Assembly: GCF_001999335.1 (NCBI RefSeq) | Contig: NZ_MLHS01000008.1 | Span: 1-32,286, forward strand | DNA length: 32,286 nucleotides | Direction: 5' to 3' | DNA from: Rodentibacter sp. Ppn85 | Lineage (GTDB): Bacteria > Pseudomonadota > Gammaproteobacteria > Enterobacterales > Pasteurellaceae | Part shown: piece after piece, positions 25,303-32,286 of the stretch | Layout: each line of letters starts with the position of its first letter | How positions within the stretch are numbered: position 1 is the first letter of the stretch | Position numbers and translations under genes: made by a program | Notes under the pieces: generated by a model | The model's database searches: none | Told to the model about the DNA's origin: nothing | Seen by the model: the letters and a program-made list of their open reading frames with translations, nothing else

Positions 25303-27390
25303 ATGACAGTTCAATCTGATTACCATTATAGCCTTACAGTCAATGGATCCAGCCAATTCGATGTAGTAAGTTTCGAATTAAAAGAACACCTCTCCACCCT
25401 ATTCCGTCTTGAACTTGACCTAGCAAGTTTTGGTTCCGAACCTGATTTCCTCACTATTATCGATCATCCTGCCACGCTAACTTTCTGGCAAGGGGAACAA
25501 GCAGTACGTCATGTTCATGGAATCGTCACTACCTTAAACCAAGGCAAAACCGGTTTTACCCGCACCCGTTACCACATGGTGATCGAACCCTCTCTTTGCC
25601 GTGCCGGATTGCAAACGGATTTACGTATTTTTCAGCAACAAGATTCCCAAAAGATTATCGAAACCCTGCTTCAAAAAAATAATGCATTACAAAGTCAATT
25701 TCATCTACAACATCCCTACTGGACACGCGAATATTGCGTACAATACCGCGAAACTGATTTAAACTTTATTGAACGTCTCGCCGCCGAAGAAGGTACTTAC
25801 TATTATTTTGAACACATCGCAGATAATCACACGATTCATTTCTCCAACAATACCGCACTTGCTGAGAAAAAAGGCAACCTGGTCTATAACGCCATGCCTG
25901 CCGGACAACGCCCCGAAGCTGCCGTGTGGCATTGGGCTTATCAAGAAAAACTCAGCCCGACCCTTCAAACACTACGGGATTACACCTTCACCAATCCACG
26001 CTATAACCAAGAACACCAAGCTGCCTTGCAAGGCGCTAATGCCTTAGGAGAAATCCGCCAAGGCGAACATAGCGAAAACCAACACAATGTCTATGAACGT
26101 TATGATTATCCGGGACGCTATAAACGTGATGCGCAAGGTAAGCCTTTCACCCAATATCGCTTGGAATATGAACGTCGTGAAGCCGAACTCGCCATTGCCC
26201 AAAGTGATGATTTACGCGTGCAACCCGGCTATGTGTTCGGTTTAACCGGTCATCAGCGTGAAGCCTTTAATCGCGATTGGTTAATTGTGGGAGTTGAACA
26301 TTACGGCTGGCAACCCGGTGTTTTAGAAGAAGAGGCTGGCGAAGAGGGAAACCGTTACGAAAACCGCATTAAACTCATCCCAAACACCATCCAATGGCGA
26401 CCTGAACCCCAACCTCGCCCCGTGGTAGAAGGTTCACAAATGGCTCATGTGGTCGGCCCTGCCGATGAAGAGATTTACTGTGACGAATGGGGACGGGTAA
26501 AAGTCCAATTCCCATGGGACCGTGAAGGTCAAAACAACGAACACAGTTCGTGCTGGATTCGGGTCAGCCAAGGTTGGGCGGGCGCACAGTTCGGGCATAT
26601 TGCCATTCCGCGTATCGGTCATGAAGTGATGGTGGATTTCCTAGAGGGCGACCCCGACCAACCGGTCATTACGGGGCGCACCTATCACAGTACGACAGAG
26701 CCGCCTTATGCCCTGCCCGAGCATAAAACCCGCATGACGATTAAATCCAAAACCCACAAAGGCAACGGATTTAACGAACTACGTTTTGAAGATGAAAACG
26801 GCAAAGAAGAAGTCTTTATTCACGCCGAACGTGACCAAAACAATGTAGTGAAAAACGATGAAACCACTCAAATCGGACACGATCGCAGTGAACAAGTGGG
26901 AAACGATGAAACTATCACCATCGGCAATAACCGCACCGAAACCGTCGGACAAGACGAATCCTTAACTGTCGGACGCGACCAGTCCAATAAAATCAACCGC
27001 AACCGCATGACTAAGATTGAAAAGGATGAGGTGTTGAATATCGGCAACAACCTTTCATTGGATGTCTATGCTAATCAACAGGCTAAAACAGGGCGGGATT
27101 ATTCTCACCAAGCAAATCGGAATGCCCTTCTTAAAGTAGGTACCGAACTAAAAAAACACAGCAAAGATGTGAAAATGACCGGCTCAAGCCTTGTTAAAAT
27201 TCGCGGACAAGCCGGCACTGTTGTGATTGACGGTTCAGGTATTACATTAAAAGGCAAAGTTACTGTCAAAGGGGATTTAGTTCAACGCGGCGGTTCACCG
27301 GAGTCGCCACAAGTGCTATCCTTTACGGCAAACAAAGCCAGACCGACTTGTGAAGTGTGCGAGGCCATGAAAAATCAAAAACAAGGTTAA
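25303..27390 (+). CDS. vgrG: VgrG (TssI) spike protein
   Basis: This 695-residue VgrG has a gp27-like base (about residues 1-370), an OB-fold with the conserved DEWGRVKVQFPWDREG, CWIRVSQGWAGAQFG and EVMVDFLEGDPDQPVITGR (about 381-470), then a needle of short repeats containing GHDRSEQVGNDET and GNNRTETVGQDES, closing near VVIDGSGITLKGKVTVKG. No enzyme domain is attached. A short tail of about 25 residues after the needle ends in CEVCEAMKNQ. ATG 25303 with GAGG at 25291-25294 is chosen; upstream in-frame codons overlap the PAAR gene and lack family similarity. It stands directly before the second DUF4123 and effector genes, so it probably delivers that effector. Its N-terminus resembles the divergent partial VgrG at the left edge. 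Confidence 0.97.
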   Translation: MTVQSDYHYSLTVNGSSQFDVVSFELKEHLSTLFRLELDLASFGSEPDFLTIIDHPATLTFWQGEQAVRHVHGIVTTLNQGKTGFTRTRYHMVIEPSLCRAGLQTDLRIFQQQDSQKIIETLLQKNNALQSQFHLQHPYWTREYCVQYRETDLNFIERLAAEEGTYYYFEHIADNHTIHFSNNTALAEKKGNLVYNAMPAGQRPEAAVWHWAYQEKLSPTLQTLRDYTFTNPRYNQEHQAALQGANALGEIRQGEHSENQHNVYERYDYPGRYKRDAQGKPFTQYRLEYERREAELAIAQSDDLRVQPGYVFGLTGHQREAFNRDWLIVGVEHYGWQPGVLEEEAGEEGNRYENRIKLIPNTIQWRPEPQPRPVVEGSQMAHVVGPADEEIYCDEWGRVKVQFPWDREGQNNEHSSCWIRVSQGWAGAQFGHIAIPRIGHEVMVDFLEGDPDQPVITGRTYHSTTEPPYALPEHKTRMTIKSKTHKGNGFNELRFEDENGKEEVFIHAERDQNNVVKNDETTQIGHDRSEQVGNDETITIGNNRTETVGQDESLTVGRDQSNKINRNRMTKIEKDEVLNIGNNLSLDVYANQQAKTGRDYSHQANRNALLKVGTELKKHSKDVKMTGSSLVKIRGQAGTVVIDGSGITLKGKVTVKGDLVQRGGSPESPQVLSFTANKARPTCEVCEAMKNQKQG

Positions 27391-27414
27391 AACCAACCGC
27401 ACTTTAATAGCTTA

Positions 27415-27445
27415 GGGACAGCGAAAACTTAAACATCACTGTCCC
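27415..27445 (+). other. Stem-loop between vgrG and the second DUF4123 gene
   Basis: GGGACAG (27415-27421) and CTGTCCC (27439-27445) form a perfect 7-bp stem with a 17-base loop, without a T tract. An uptake signal lies just upstream (27396-27404). It may tune expression or stability of the cassette transcript, but a chance repeat cannot be excluded. Confidence 0.4.
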
Positions 27446-27482
27446 GTTACTTATTAATTTACTGCTTATTTGGCGATAAACT

Positions 27483-28835
27483 ATGACTACAGAATCCCAA
27501 CTCTGGGTGGGCTACTATCAGCTCACCTACCTCAAGCAACCCAATGTCCTTTATTTTGGCCACCTTATCGGCTTTGCACTCAATCGTGATGATTTCCAGC
27601 AAAAAATTGAAACCTACAAAATCCAACATCAATGTAAACTCTCAAGCCAACTGGCTCCACTTCCCGCCCTCACTTGGTTTCAACGTCACGGCTATCAAGC
27701 TCAAATCTTCGTACAGGCACAACAACTAAAAACCGATGAACTGCGTTTTTTATTCGTTCAGGAAGAAAACCGAACCAACCACGAGACAAACTACCTGATT
27801 GAAGAAAGCCTGACTGTCGCCCCCTTTATCGGGCGCCCCCCGATAAAAAATGGAATTTTTTCTTACCTACCGGAAAAACTCGCGGTTCACCCGTTCTTTG
27901 CTGAGCTGACCTCTGAACATAATCCCAAAGAAGGGCTGTATTACCCCCACCCCGATTTCACCGAGAACCCGCAAGATTGGCGTTATTATGCCGTGATTGA
28001 CGGGGTAAAATCCTTTACCATCCCCCAATTAAGCGAACACGAGGGCAGAACCGAGTCACTGTATAAAGGCGAACTGAAAGACAAAATGGACAGCAACGCC
28101 CCGTTTCTTGCCCAACTGACCGTCACCGACAGAGAAGACAGCCCCTTTGTCGAACTGCTTTTCACTCAAGCGGAACAACCTTGGATGGGCGCTTGGGATT
28201 GCAATCCGACCATTATTATCCGTTCGCAACAGTCTTTTGAGACGCTGGCCTATCATCTGCGCAAATTTATTCACCTTTATCGGGAAGAAAACGAAAAATG
28301 GTATTTCTTCCGTTTTTACGACCCGATAATTTTGGTTGCCTATCTGCGATACATTGCCTGTTCCCCGGCAAAACTGGCGTCCTTTTTCGGCGTTAGGGAG
28401 GGCGAAACGATGATAGATTCCTTCGGCGCGCGTATCGGCAACCGCTTTCATATTTTCAGCCTAAAGGATTTACCGCAGGGCACCCAACCAAGTGCGGTCG
28501 GTTTTGATAAAGAATTTCAGGCGTTCGTGGAAGACTATGGGCAAAATCAATTTGCCGAAAACGTATTAACCGATATTCTTCCGCAATCATTTCCCGATTT
28601 AATCTTATCAAAAGAAAAATTGATTTCTTGGATAGAACAGGGAAACCGCTTAGGAATGAGCAGTGAAGGGGCGCTCACACTTTTTGTTCAAGCGCATTGT
28701 TATTTACTCAATGAAACGAAAACACCACAAGCATTACTCGCCGAAATAAAAAATGAGTACGGTAATCTGTCCGAAGCGGAACTTGCCAAACTATTTTATC
28801 TAAAAGCCAAAGCTATTAAAAAAGAAGGGGAATAA
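27483..28835 (+). CDS. DUF4123 effector adaptor/chaperone, second copy
   Basis: This 450-residue adaptor has the same build as the first copy: an N-terminal domain of about 165 residues (DDFQQKIETY, QLAPLPALTWFQRHG), a DUF4123 core with LRKFIHLY and WYFFRFYDPIILVAYL (RFYDP near residue 277), and a helical C-terminus. It follows vgrG after 92 bases and precedes the second VasX-like effector by six bases, which fits a role in loading that effector on the adjacent VgrG. The two copies are similar throughout but clearly diverged, as expected for adaptors each specific for its own effector. An uptake signal lies inside the gene (28490-28498). The DNA is visibly more GC-rich than the structural operon. 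Confidence 0.87.
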   Translation: MTTESQLWVGYYQLTYLKQPNVLYFGHLIGFALNRDDFQQKIETYKIQHQCKLSSQLAPLPALTWFQRHGYQAQIFVQAQQLKTDELRFLFVQEENRTNHETNYLIEESLTVAPFIGRPPIKNGIFSYLPEKLAVHPFFAELTSEHNPKEGLYYPHPDFTENPQDWRYYAVIDGVKSFTIPQLSEHEGRTESLYKGELKDKMDSNAPFLAQLTVTDREDSPFVELLFTQAEQPWMGAWDCNPTIIIRSQQSFETLAYHLRKFIHLYREENEKWYFFRFYDPIILVAYLRYIACSPAKLASFFGVREGETMIDSFGARIGNRFHIFSLKDLPQGTQPSAVGFDKEFQAFVEDYGQNQFAENVLTDILPQSFPDLILSKEKLISWIEQGNRLGMSSEGALTLFVQAHCYLLNETKTPQALLAEIKNEYGNLSEAELAKLFYLKAKAIKKEGE

Positions 28836-28841
28836 TCAACT

Positions 28842-31724
28842 ATGTCAATGCCATCACCGATACAATATGACGAACATTGTGCAACAGGGCTACCCTGTCA
28901 ACAACCCTTAACGCCCATTATTCCGGTCAGATTCAGTTTAACCCGGGAAGCCCTAGAAAAGATGAAATCGGGCGTTGTACCCGCCTCACCGGAAAAAACC
29001 GCCATCGGCAGTACCGATTATGAACTAAGACGGTTACGCCAAGGTTATCTTTATATTTATGCCGAATTAGGTATGGCAAATAATTCGACCGACGGCAGCG
29101 AAACAAAAGAGGGGCATTGGCAAATCTTTGAATATTATGTCAGTAACGATGATGCAAACGGCTCTATCGCCCCGGAAATGTCCGCAGAGGAAAGAAAAAA
29201 ACTCGGCGCACCGGAAGACCCGACGAAAAAAAGCGGCGGACTGACCTACCATTTTCGTAAATATCGTTGGAAAGACGGCGCCGCCCGCGGCGAATGGATT
29301 TTAGAACCTCAATCCTATCCCTATGCGTTCGTGCATAAACAAGTAACACGCATTCACTACGCTTACAGCGAACGGCGTTGGGCACCGAAGTTTTTTGAAT
29401 TACTAGAACGCAACTCCGACGCACGGAAAGACGTGATGCAGTTCGTCTCACTCGCCAATCAGGATGTTACTTTCAGCTTACCGTTTACCGATTTGGCAAC
29501 AGCCGTCGCCGATTTTAATCCGAGTAAAGAACAAAAAGAAAAAGACGAAATAGACAATGCCACCCGCGCAACGTCAATCGGTTTTAGTGAAAAACATAAA
29601 ATCACGATTGCAAAAGAAGAAGAAAAACAACGGGCGCGCATTATTGCGGTACACGACCCTATCGGCAATCTTGCCGATATTTCAAGTCTGCACGAATATA
29701 CTTGGGTGAATATGATTAAGGCGCGCAGAAAATACCTTTACCCGACATCAACGGCGAAAGCGGTATTAGGGCTTAAATCTCATTTACGACATCTTTGGTT
29801 TAGAAATTTCCCTTATGATAAAGAAAATGAAGCACTCATCGAAAAATACGCTGCCGATGACTTTTATGACCGCATTGATGAATTTAAAGCGATGAGTGAT
29901 GCGGTAGATAATCTGGCGAAAGTACACAAAGCCATGATGGAACAGACAGGCAAATATTCCCTCTGTAAACTGTTGGAATGCACCACCGACCTTGCGGTTA
30001 AACTTATCGGCGACGAGCAAAAAGAGGCGCTGGAACTCAATGAAATTAATATGCAGGCATCTCAACTTGTCAAATTCGCTATGCAGGGTATTGGTATTTC
30101 AGACCAAGGCATGAAATATCAAGCGGATATGCTTGCCACCGACAGTCTTTACGGCGGCTATGTCGGGAAAATCCTCGCCACCGCACAACGAGTTGAATTG
30201 ACTTATCGCAACATCAATAAATCAATCGGACAACGCGGCTTAAAACGTTTAGAACTTGAACTGATGTACGAATCGCTGATGACCGCACAATTCTACCGTT
30301 GGTCATCGAAAACGTTAAATAGCACAAGCATTACGCGCGAAACCTATTTAAAAGCATTCGGGCTGACACGCACCACGGTTGCCCTCACCTACAAAGCAGA
30401 TAAACTGAATGCAATGCTGGAACAACAAATTCAGGGCTTTTTACAAGATAAAGTCCAAGTTAAACCCATCAACCTCAGCGCACCGCAGCGGGTTGTCGGC
30501 ACAGCATTAAGTATCAAAAACCAGGGTTTTACTTTTAACCTTATCGTCCCTGATGACCCGCTTGGCAGCCAACCGGCACAACACCACGTCAATATGTCGC
30601 ACAAAGTTGGGATTTTTCTCGCCGGGCTTGCCTTGCTGGATACCTATAAAAGTTTAAAAGACAGCCCCAACAATCCATGGTGGGATTCGGTTGCGCAAAG
30701 CACCTATGCACTGACCGGTTTATTTGCGATGTTCTATTATGAAAAAAACGGCATCGCACAAGATGCCGTAAAAAACGTCTTAACAGCCAATAAAACCTTA
30801 CTGTCTTTCTTATTTGGCGAACAGCATATTGTGGTACAAAAGGTCAATCAAATCATTAAAGGCAGCATGGTAAAAAATGGTTTTGTTTATCTCGGACACT
30901 TCGCCAACTTTATGGGAATTGTGGTGGCGGTTGCCGATGTAGTGAAAGGGTGGGGCAAAAACGACCGCGCTGCCACCACCTCGGGGATATTATTAACCGG
31001 CGCACAAACCTCGCTCTTTTTCTCCGAAATGTCATGGGTGGATAAATTTGGTCGTCTCAAGATGTTTGGCAAACAAATGGCGGTATCAAGAGCACTGGCA
31101 GCCGTGGGCTGGGTGCTTTTTGCCGCCTCAATGGTTTATTACTACTTCTCGGATAATGAAGCAGAGGCGTGGGTGCGTTCGGGGTTCTGGGGGAATTCGG
31201 ATGAGTATTGGGGTAAGAACCGAAGAAAAACTACGATCAACTTAGAAGATGCTAAAATTTTAGGAAATCCATCTGACGTAGAGAATGATAAATTTGAAAC
31301 ATTTTACAATAAAGAAATGGAAGGTCTTTATAACCTAATTTGGGGTATGTCCATTCAAAATGATAGTCAAGGGGATAATAAATTACGGGTTTACAGCCCG
31401 CTCTTTAGTTCCGAAGAAAGTGTAAACAAGCTCAATATTGAATGGCGGCAACAAACGGTATGGGGCTCACCGGGCGAGCGTGGCGAACAATTTTCGGATT
31501 TAGGTTCGACAAAAGTGAAGAAAAAACGCATACTATCAAACTGCATTGAATTAGATTTTTCCGACACACCACCGATTGGTGCAACCCCCCCCCCGCCCGA
31601 TTGGCGTAATCAAGGCAGAATCGTTCTCGCCACGCAAGGCATATTAACCTTAAAATACCCGAAGTTTGGTTCTTCGACGGACCATTTTATTGCTCAACGC
31701 CTGTTTAGAAAAAATGAAATCTAA
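28842..31724 (+). CDS. VasX-like / BTH_I2691-family T6SS membrane effector, second copy, with a ten-C tract
   Basis: A 960-residue relative of the first effector. The N-terminus (CQQPLTPIIPVRFSLT, DYELRRLRQGYLYIYAEL) is the VasX-type region. Hydrophobic segments lie near residues 588-601, 620-633, 680-701 and 751-771 (ALAAVGWVLFAASMVYYY), followed by GFWGNSDEYWGKN (about 781-793) as in the first effector. The tail of about 167 residues differs from the first effector's and is encoded by more AT-rich DNA from about 31240. Codons near residue 915 include ten consecutive C bases (31585-31594). Pore formation or membrane damage is inferred from the family; no enzyme motif was recognised. AGGGGAA upstream serves as ribosome binding site, though spaced somewhat far; a second ATG two codons on is possible. 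Confidence 0.83.
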   Translation: MSMPSPIQYDEHCATGLPCQQPLTPIIPVRFSLTREALEKMKSGVVPASPEKTAIGSTDYELRRLRQGYLYIYAELGMANNSTDGSETKEGHWQIFEYYVSNDDANGSIAPEMSAEERKKLGAPEDPTKKSGGLTYHFRKYRWKDGAARGEWILEPQSYPYAFVHKQVTRIHYAYSERRWAPKFFELLERNSDARKDVMQFVSLANQDVTFSLPFTDLATAVADFNPSKEQKEKDEIDNATRATSIGFSEKHKITIAKEEEKQRARIIAVHDPIGNLADISSLHEYTWVNMIKARRKYLYPTSTAKAVLGLKSHLRHLWFRNFPYDKENEALIEKYAADDFYDRIDEFKAMSDAVDNLAKVHKAMMEQTGKYSLCKLLECTTDLAVKLIGDEQKEALELNEINMQASQLVKFAMQGIGISDQGMKYQADMLATDSLYGGYVGKILATAQRVELTYRNINKSIGQRGLKRLELELMYESLMTAQFYRWSSKTLNSTSITRETYLKAFGLTRTTVALTYKADKLNAMLEQQIQGFLQDKVQVKPINLSAPQRVVGTALSIKNQGFTFNLIVPDDPLGSQPAQHHVNMSHKVGIFLAGLALLDTYKSLKDSPNNPWWDSVAQSTYALTGLFAMFYYEKNGIAQDAVKNVLTANKTLLSFLFGEQHIVVQKVNQIIKGSMVKNGFVYLGHFANFMGIVVAVADVVKGWGKNDRAATTSGILLTGAQTSLFFSEMSWVDKFGRLKMFGKQMAVSRALAAVGWVLFAASMVYYYFSDNEAEAWVRSGFWGNSDEYWGKNRRKTTINLEDAKILGNPSDVENDKFETFYNKEMEGLYNLIWGMSIQNDSQGDNKLRVYSPLFSSEESVNKLNIEWRQQTVWGSPGERGEQFSDLGSTKVKKKRILSNCIELDFSDTPPIGATPPPPDWRNQGRIVLATQGILTLKYPKFGSSTDHFIAQRLFRKNEI
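31585..31594 (+). repeat. Ten-C homopolymer inside the effector gene
   Basis: A run of ten C bases encodes part of TPPPP. Losing one C would end the frame at the TAA at 31645-31647 after about 20 altered residues; gaining one C would end it within a few codons at GCG-TAA. Such tracts change length by slipped-strand mispairing and are common contingency loci in Pasteurellaceae. Confidence 0.8.
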
Positions 31725-31733
31725 GGGGAAATT

Positions 31734-32286
31734 ATGTTTAATTTTGATAAGCGAACGACATCTTATACACCGGATATAATCTCAAGAAATATCAAGCGGG
31801 TTAGAGAGGGAGTGATTGAAATACGCCGTTATAGTGAAGCTAAATTTAAACAATTTTTTTGGCTTTGGATTATTGCCCTTTTCGGTGTATTAGGATTTAA
31901 CCCCGAATCTAGAGCCAAAATATACAAAGATATTGAGTGGGCTATATCACCAGATATTCAGCTTGTTCCTGATTACAATGAGTTACGTGAACGAAGAGTC
32001 AGAATGAAAAGCAGTTATCCTAGCTATGGACAATTCAAAGAGGAAATGTTAGAAATTCATGGCTCACGCCGTTACACCGGTGCTTTTGCTATGTTCTTTC
32101 CGGTATTTCTATTTTTTATGCTCATCTCACCAAACTGGCGCCCATTACGTATCGACACCAACCGCCGTATTGCTTATTTTTGGTTATTCGGCAAATTTTA
32201 TATTACCCGTTATGATGAAAGAACCAATCCGATTAAAACATTTCAGCCTTATTCTTATCAATCACGTTTAACTAATCCCGAACATG
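31734..32286 (+). CDS. Two-pass membrane protein, probable immunity protein of the second effector (3' end missing)
   Basis: The frame opens at ATG 31734 after AAGGGG (31723-31728), overlapping the effector stop region with its ribosome binding site, and stays open for 184 codons to the window end. It has membrane helices near residues 42-57 (FFWLWIIALFGVLGF) and 117-131 (MFFPVFLFFMLIS), a loop of about 60 residues between them, and then RPLRIDTNRRIAYFW. The order and motifs repeat those of the two immunity candidates after the first effector: a W-x-x-x-PD-x-L-x-x-x-YN loop motif and LR-x-(x)-N-R-(x)-R after helix two. This places it in the same family, although the loop and N-terminus differ. 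It is probably the cognate protection protein for the second effector. Confidence 0.68.
   Translation, partial: MFNFDKRTTSYTPDIISRNIKRVREGVIEIRRYSEAKFKQFFWLWIIALFGVLGFNPESRAKIYKDIEWAISPDIQLVPDYNELRERRVRMKSSYPSYGQFKEEMLEIHGSRRYTGAFAMFFPVFLFFMLISPNWRPLRIDTNRRIAYFWLFGKFYITRYDERTNPIKTFQPYSYQSRLTNPEH

Noticed and set aside
26860-27070. Short tandem repeats in DNA at the end of the VgrG OB-fold region
   Set aside because: They encode the normal beta-helical needle repeats of VgrG (GNxxTxTVGxDxx pattern), not a mobile or CRISPR-like repeat.
29164-29451. Minus-strand open frame within the second effector
   Set aside because: Arginine-rich shadow translation of a GC-richer coding stretch; no start signal.

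Overview
The window is a nearly complete type VI secretion system (T6SS) locus from a member of the Pasteurellaceae. The family assignment rests on 11 exact copies of the nine-base uptake signal AAGTGCGGT/ACCGCACTT (the Haemophilus influenzae-type 'Hin' dialect rather than the Actinobacillus pleuropneumoniae ACAAGCGGT type), AT-rich DNA and the protein style. I cannot name the species.

Layout. (1) Bases 1-262, minus strand: the N-terminal part of a VgrG, divergent from the next block. (2) Bases 434-9059, plus strand: clpV/tssH, then an effector cassette made of a DUF4123 adaptor, a VasX-like membrane effector and two tandem paralogous membrane proteins (probable immunity proteins), followed by a broken third immunity copy and then hcp (tssD). 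(3) Bases 10089-24677, minus strand: the structural operon, in transcription order tssB, tssC, tssE, tssF, tssG, an FHA-like protein, tssJ, tssK, tssL, tagO/vasI, a VasJ-type tssA, tssM. The genes are packed with overlaps or gaps of a few bases and a good sigma-70 promoter precedes tssB. Two back-to-back terminators separate hcp from tssM. (4) Bases 24971-32286, plus strand, divergent from tssB: PAAR, vgrG, a second DUF4123 adaptor, a second VasX-like effector, and the start of another membrane protein related to the first immunity pair, cut by the window end.

How it works together. TssJLM is the membrane complex; TssK, TssE, TssF, TssG and TssA build the baseplate and prime polymerisation; TssBC is the sheath; Hcp is the inner tube; VgrG plus PAAR is the spike; ClpV recycles the contracted sheath. 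DUF4123 proteins load the VasX-like effectors onto a VgrG, and the downstream membrane proteins probably protect the producer.

Most interesting points: ClpV carries a clean in-frame deletion of the second half of its N-domain and the linker into AAA domain 1; the second effector has a ten-C homopolymer in its coding sequence, where a one-base slip in either direction would cut off its tail (a candidate phase-variable effector); the immunity genes form an expanding and decaying array; both DUF4123 proteins carry the same unexplained N-terminal domain; the FHA-like protein lacks the usual phosphothreonine-binding residues; and a perfect 15-bp palindrome overlaps the likely hcp -10 box. No tRNA, rRNA, CRISPR array or insertion sequence was seen.
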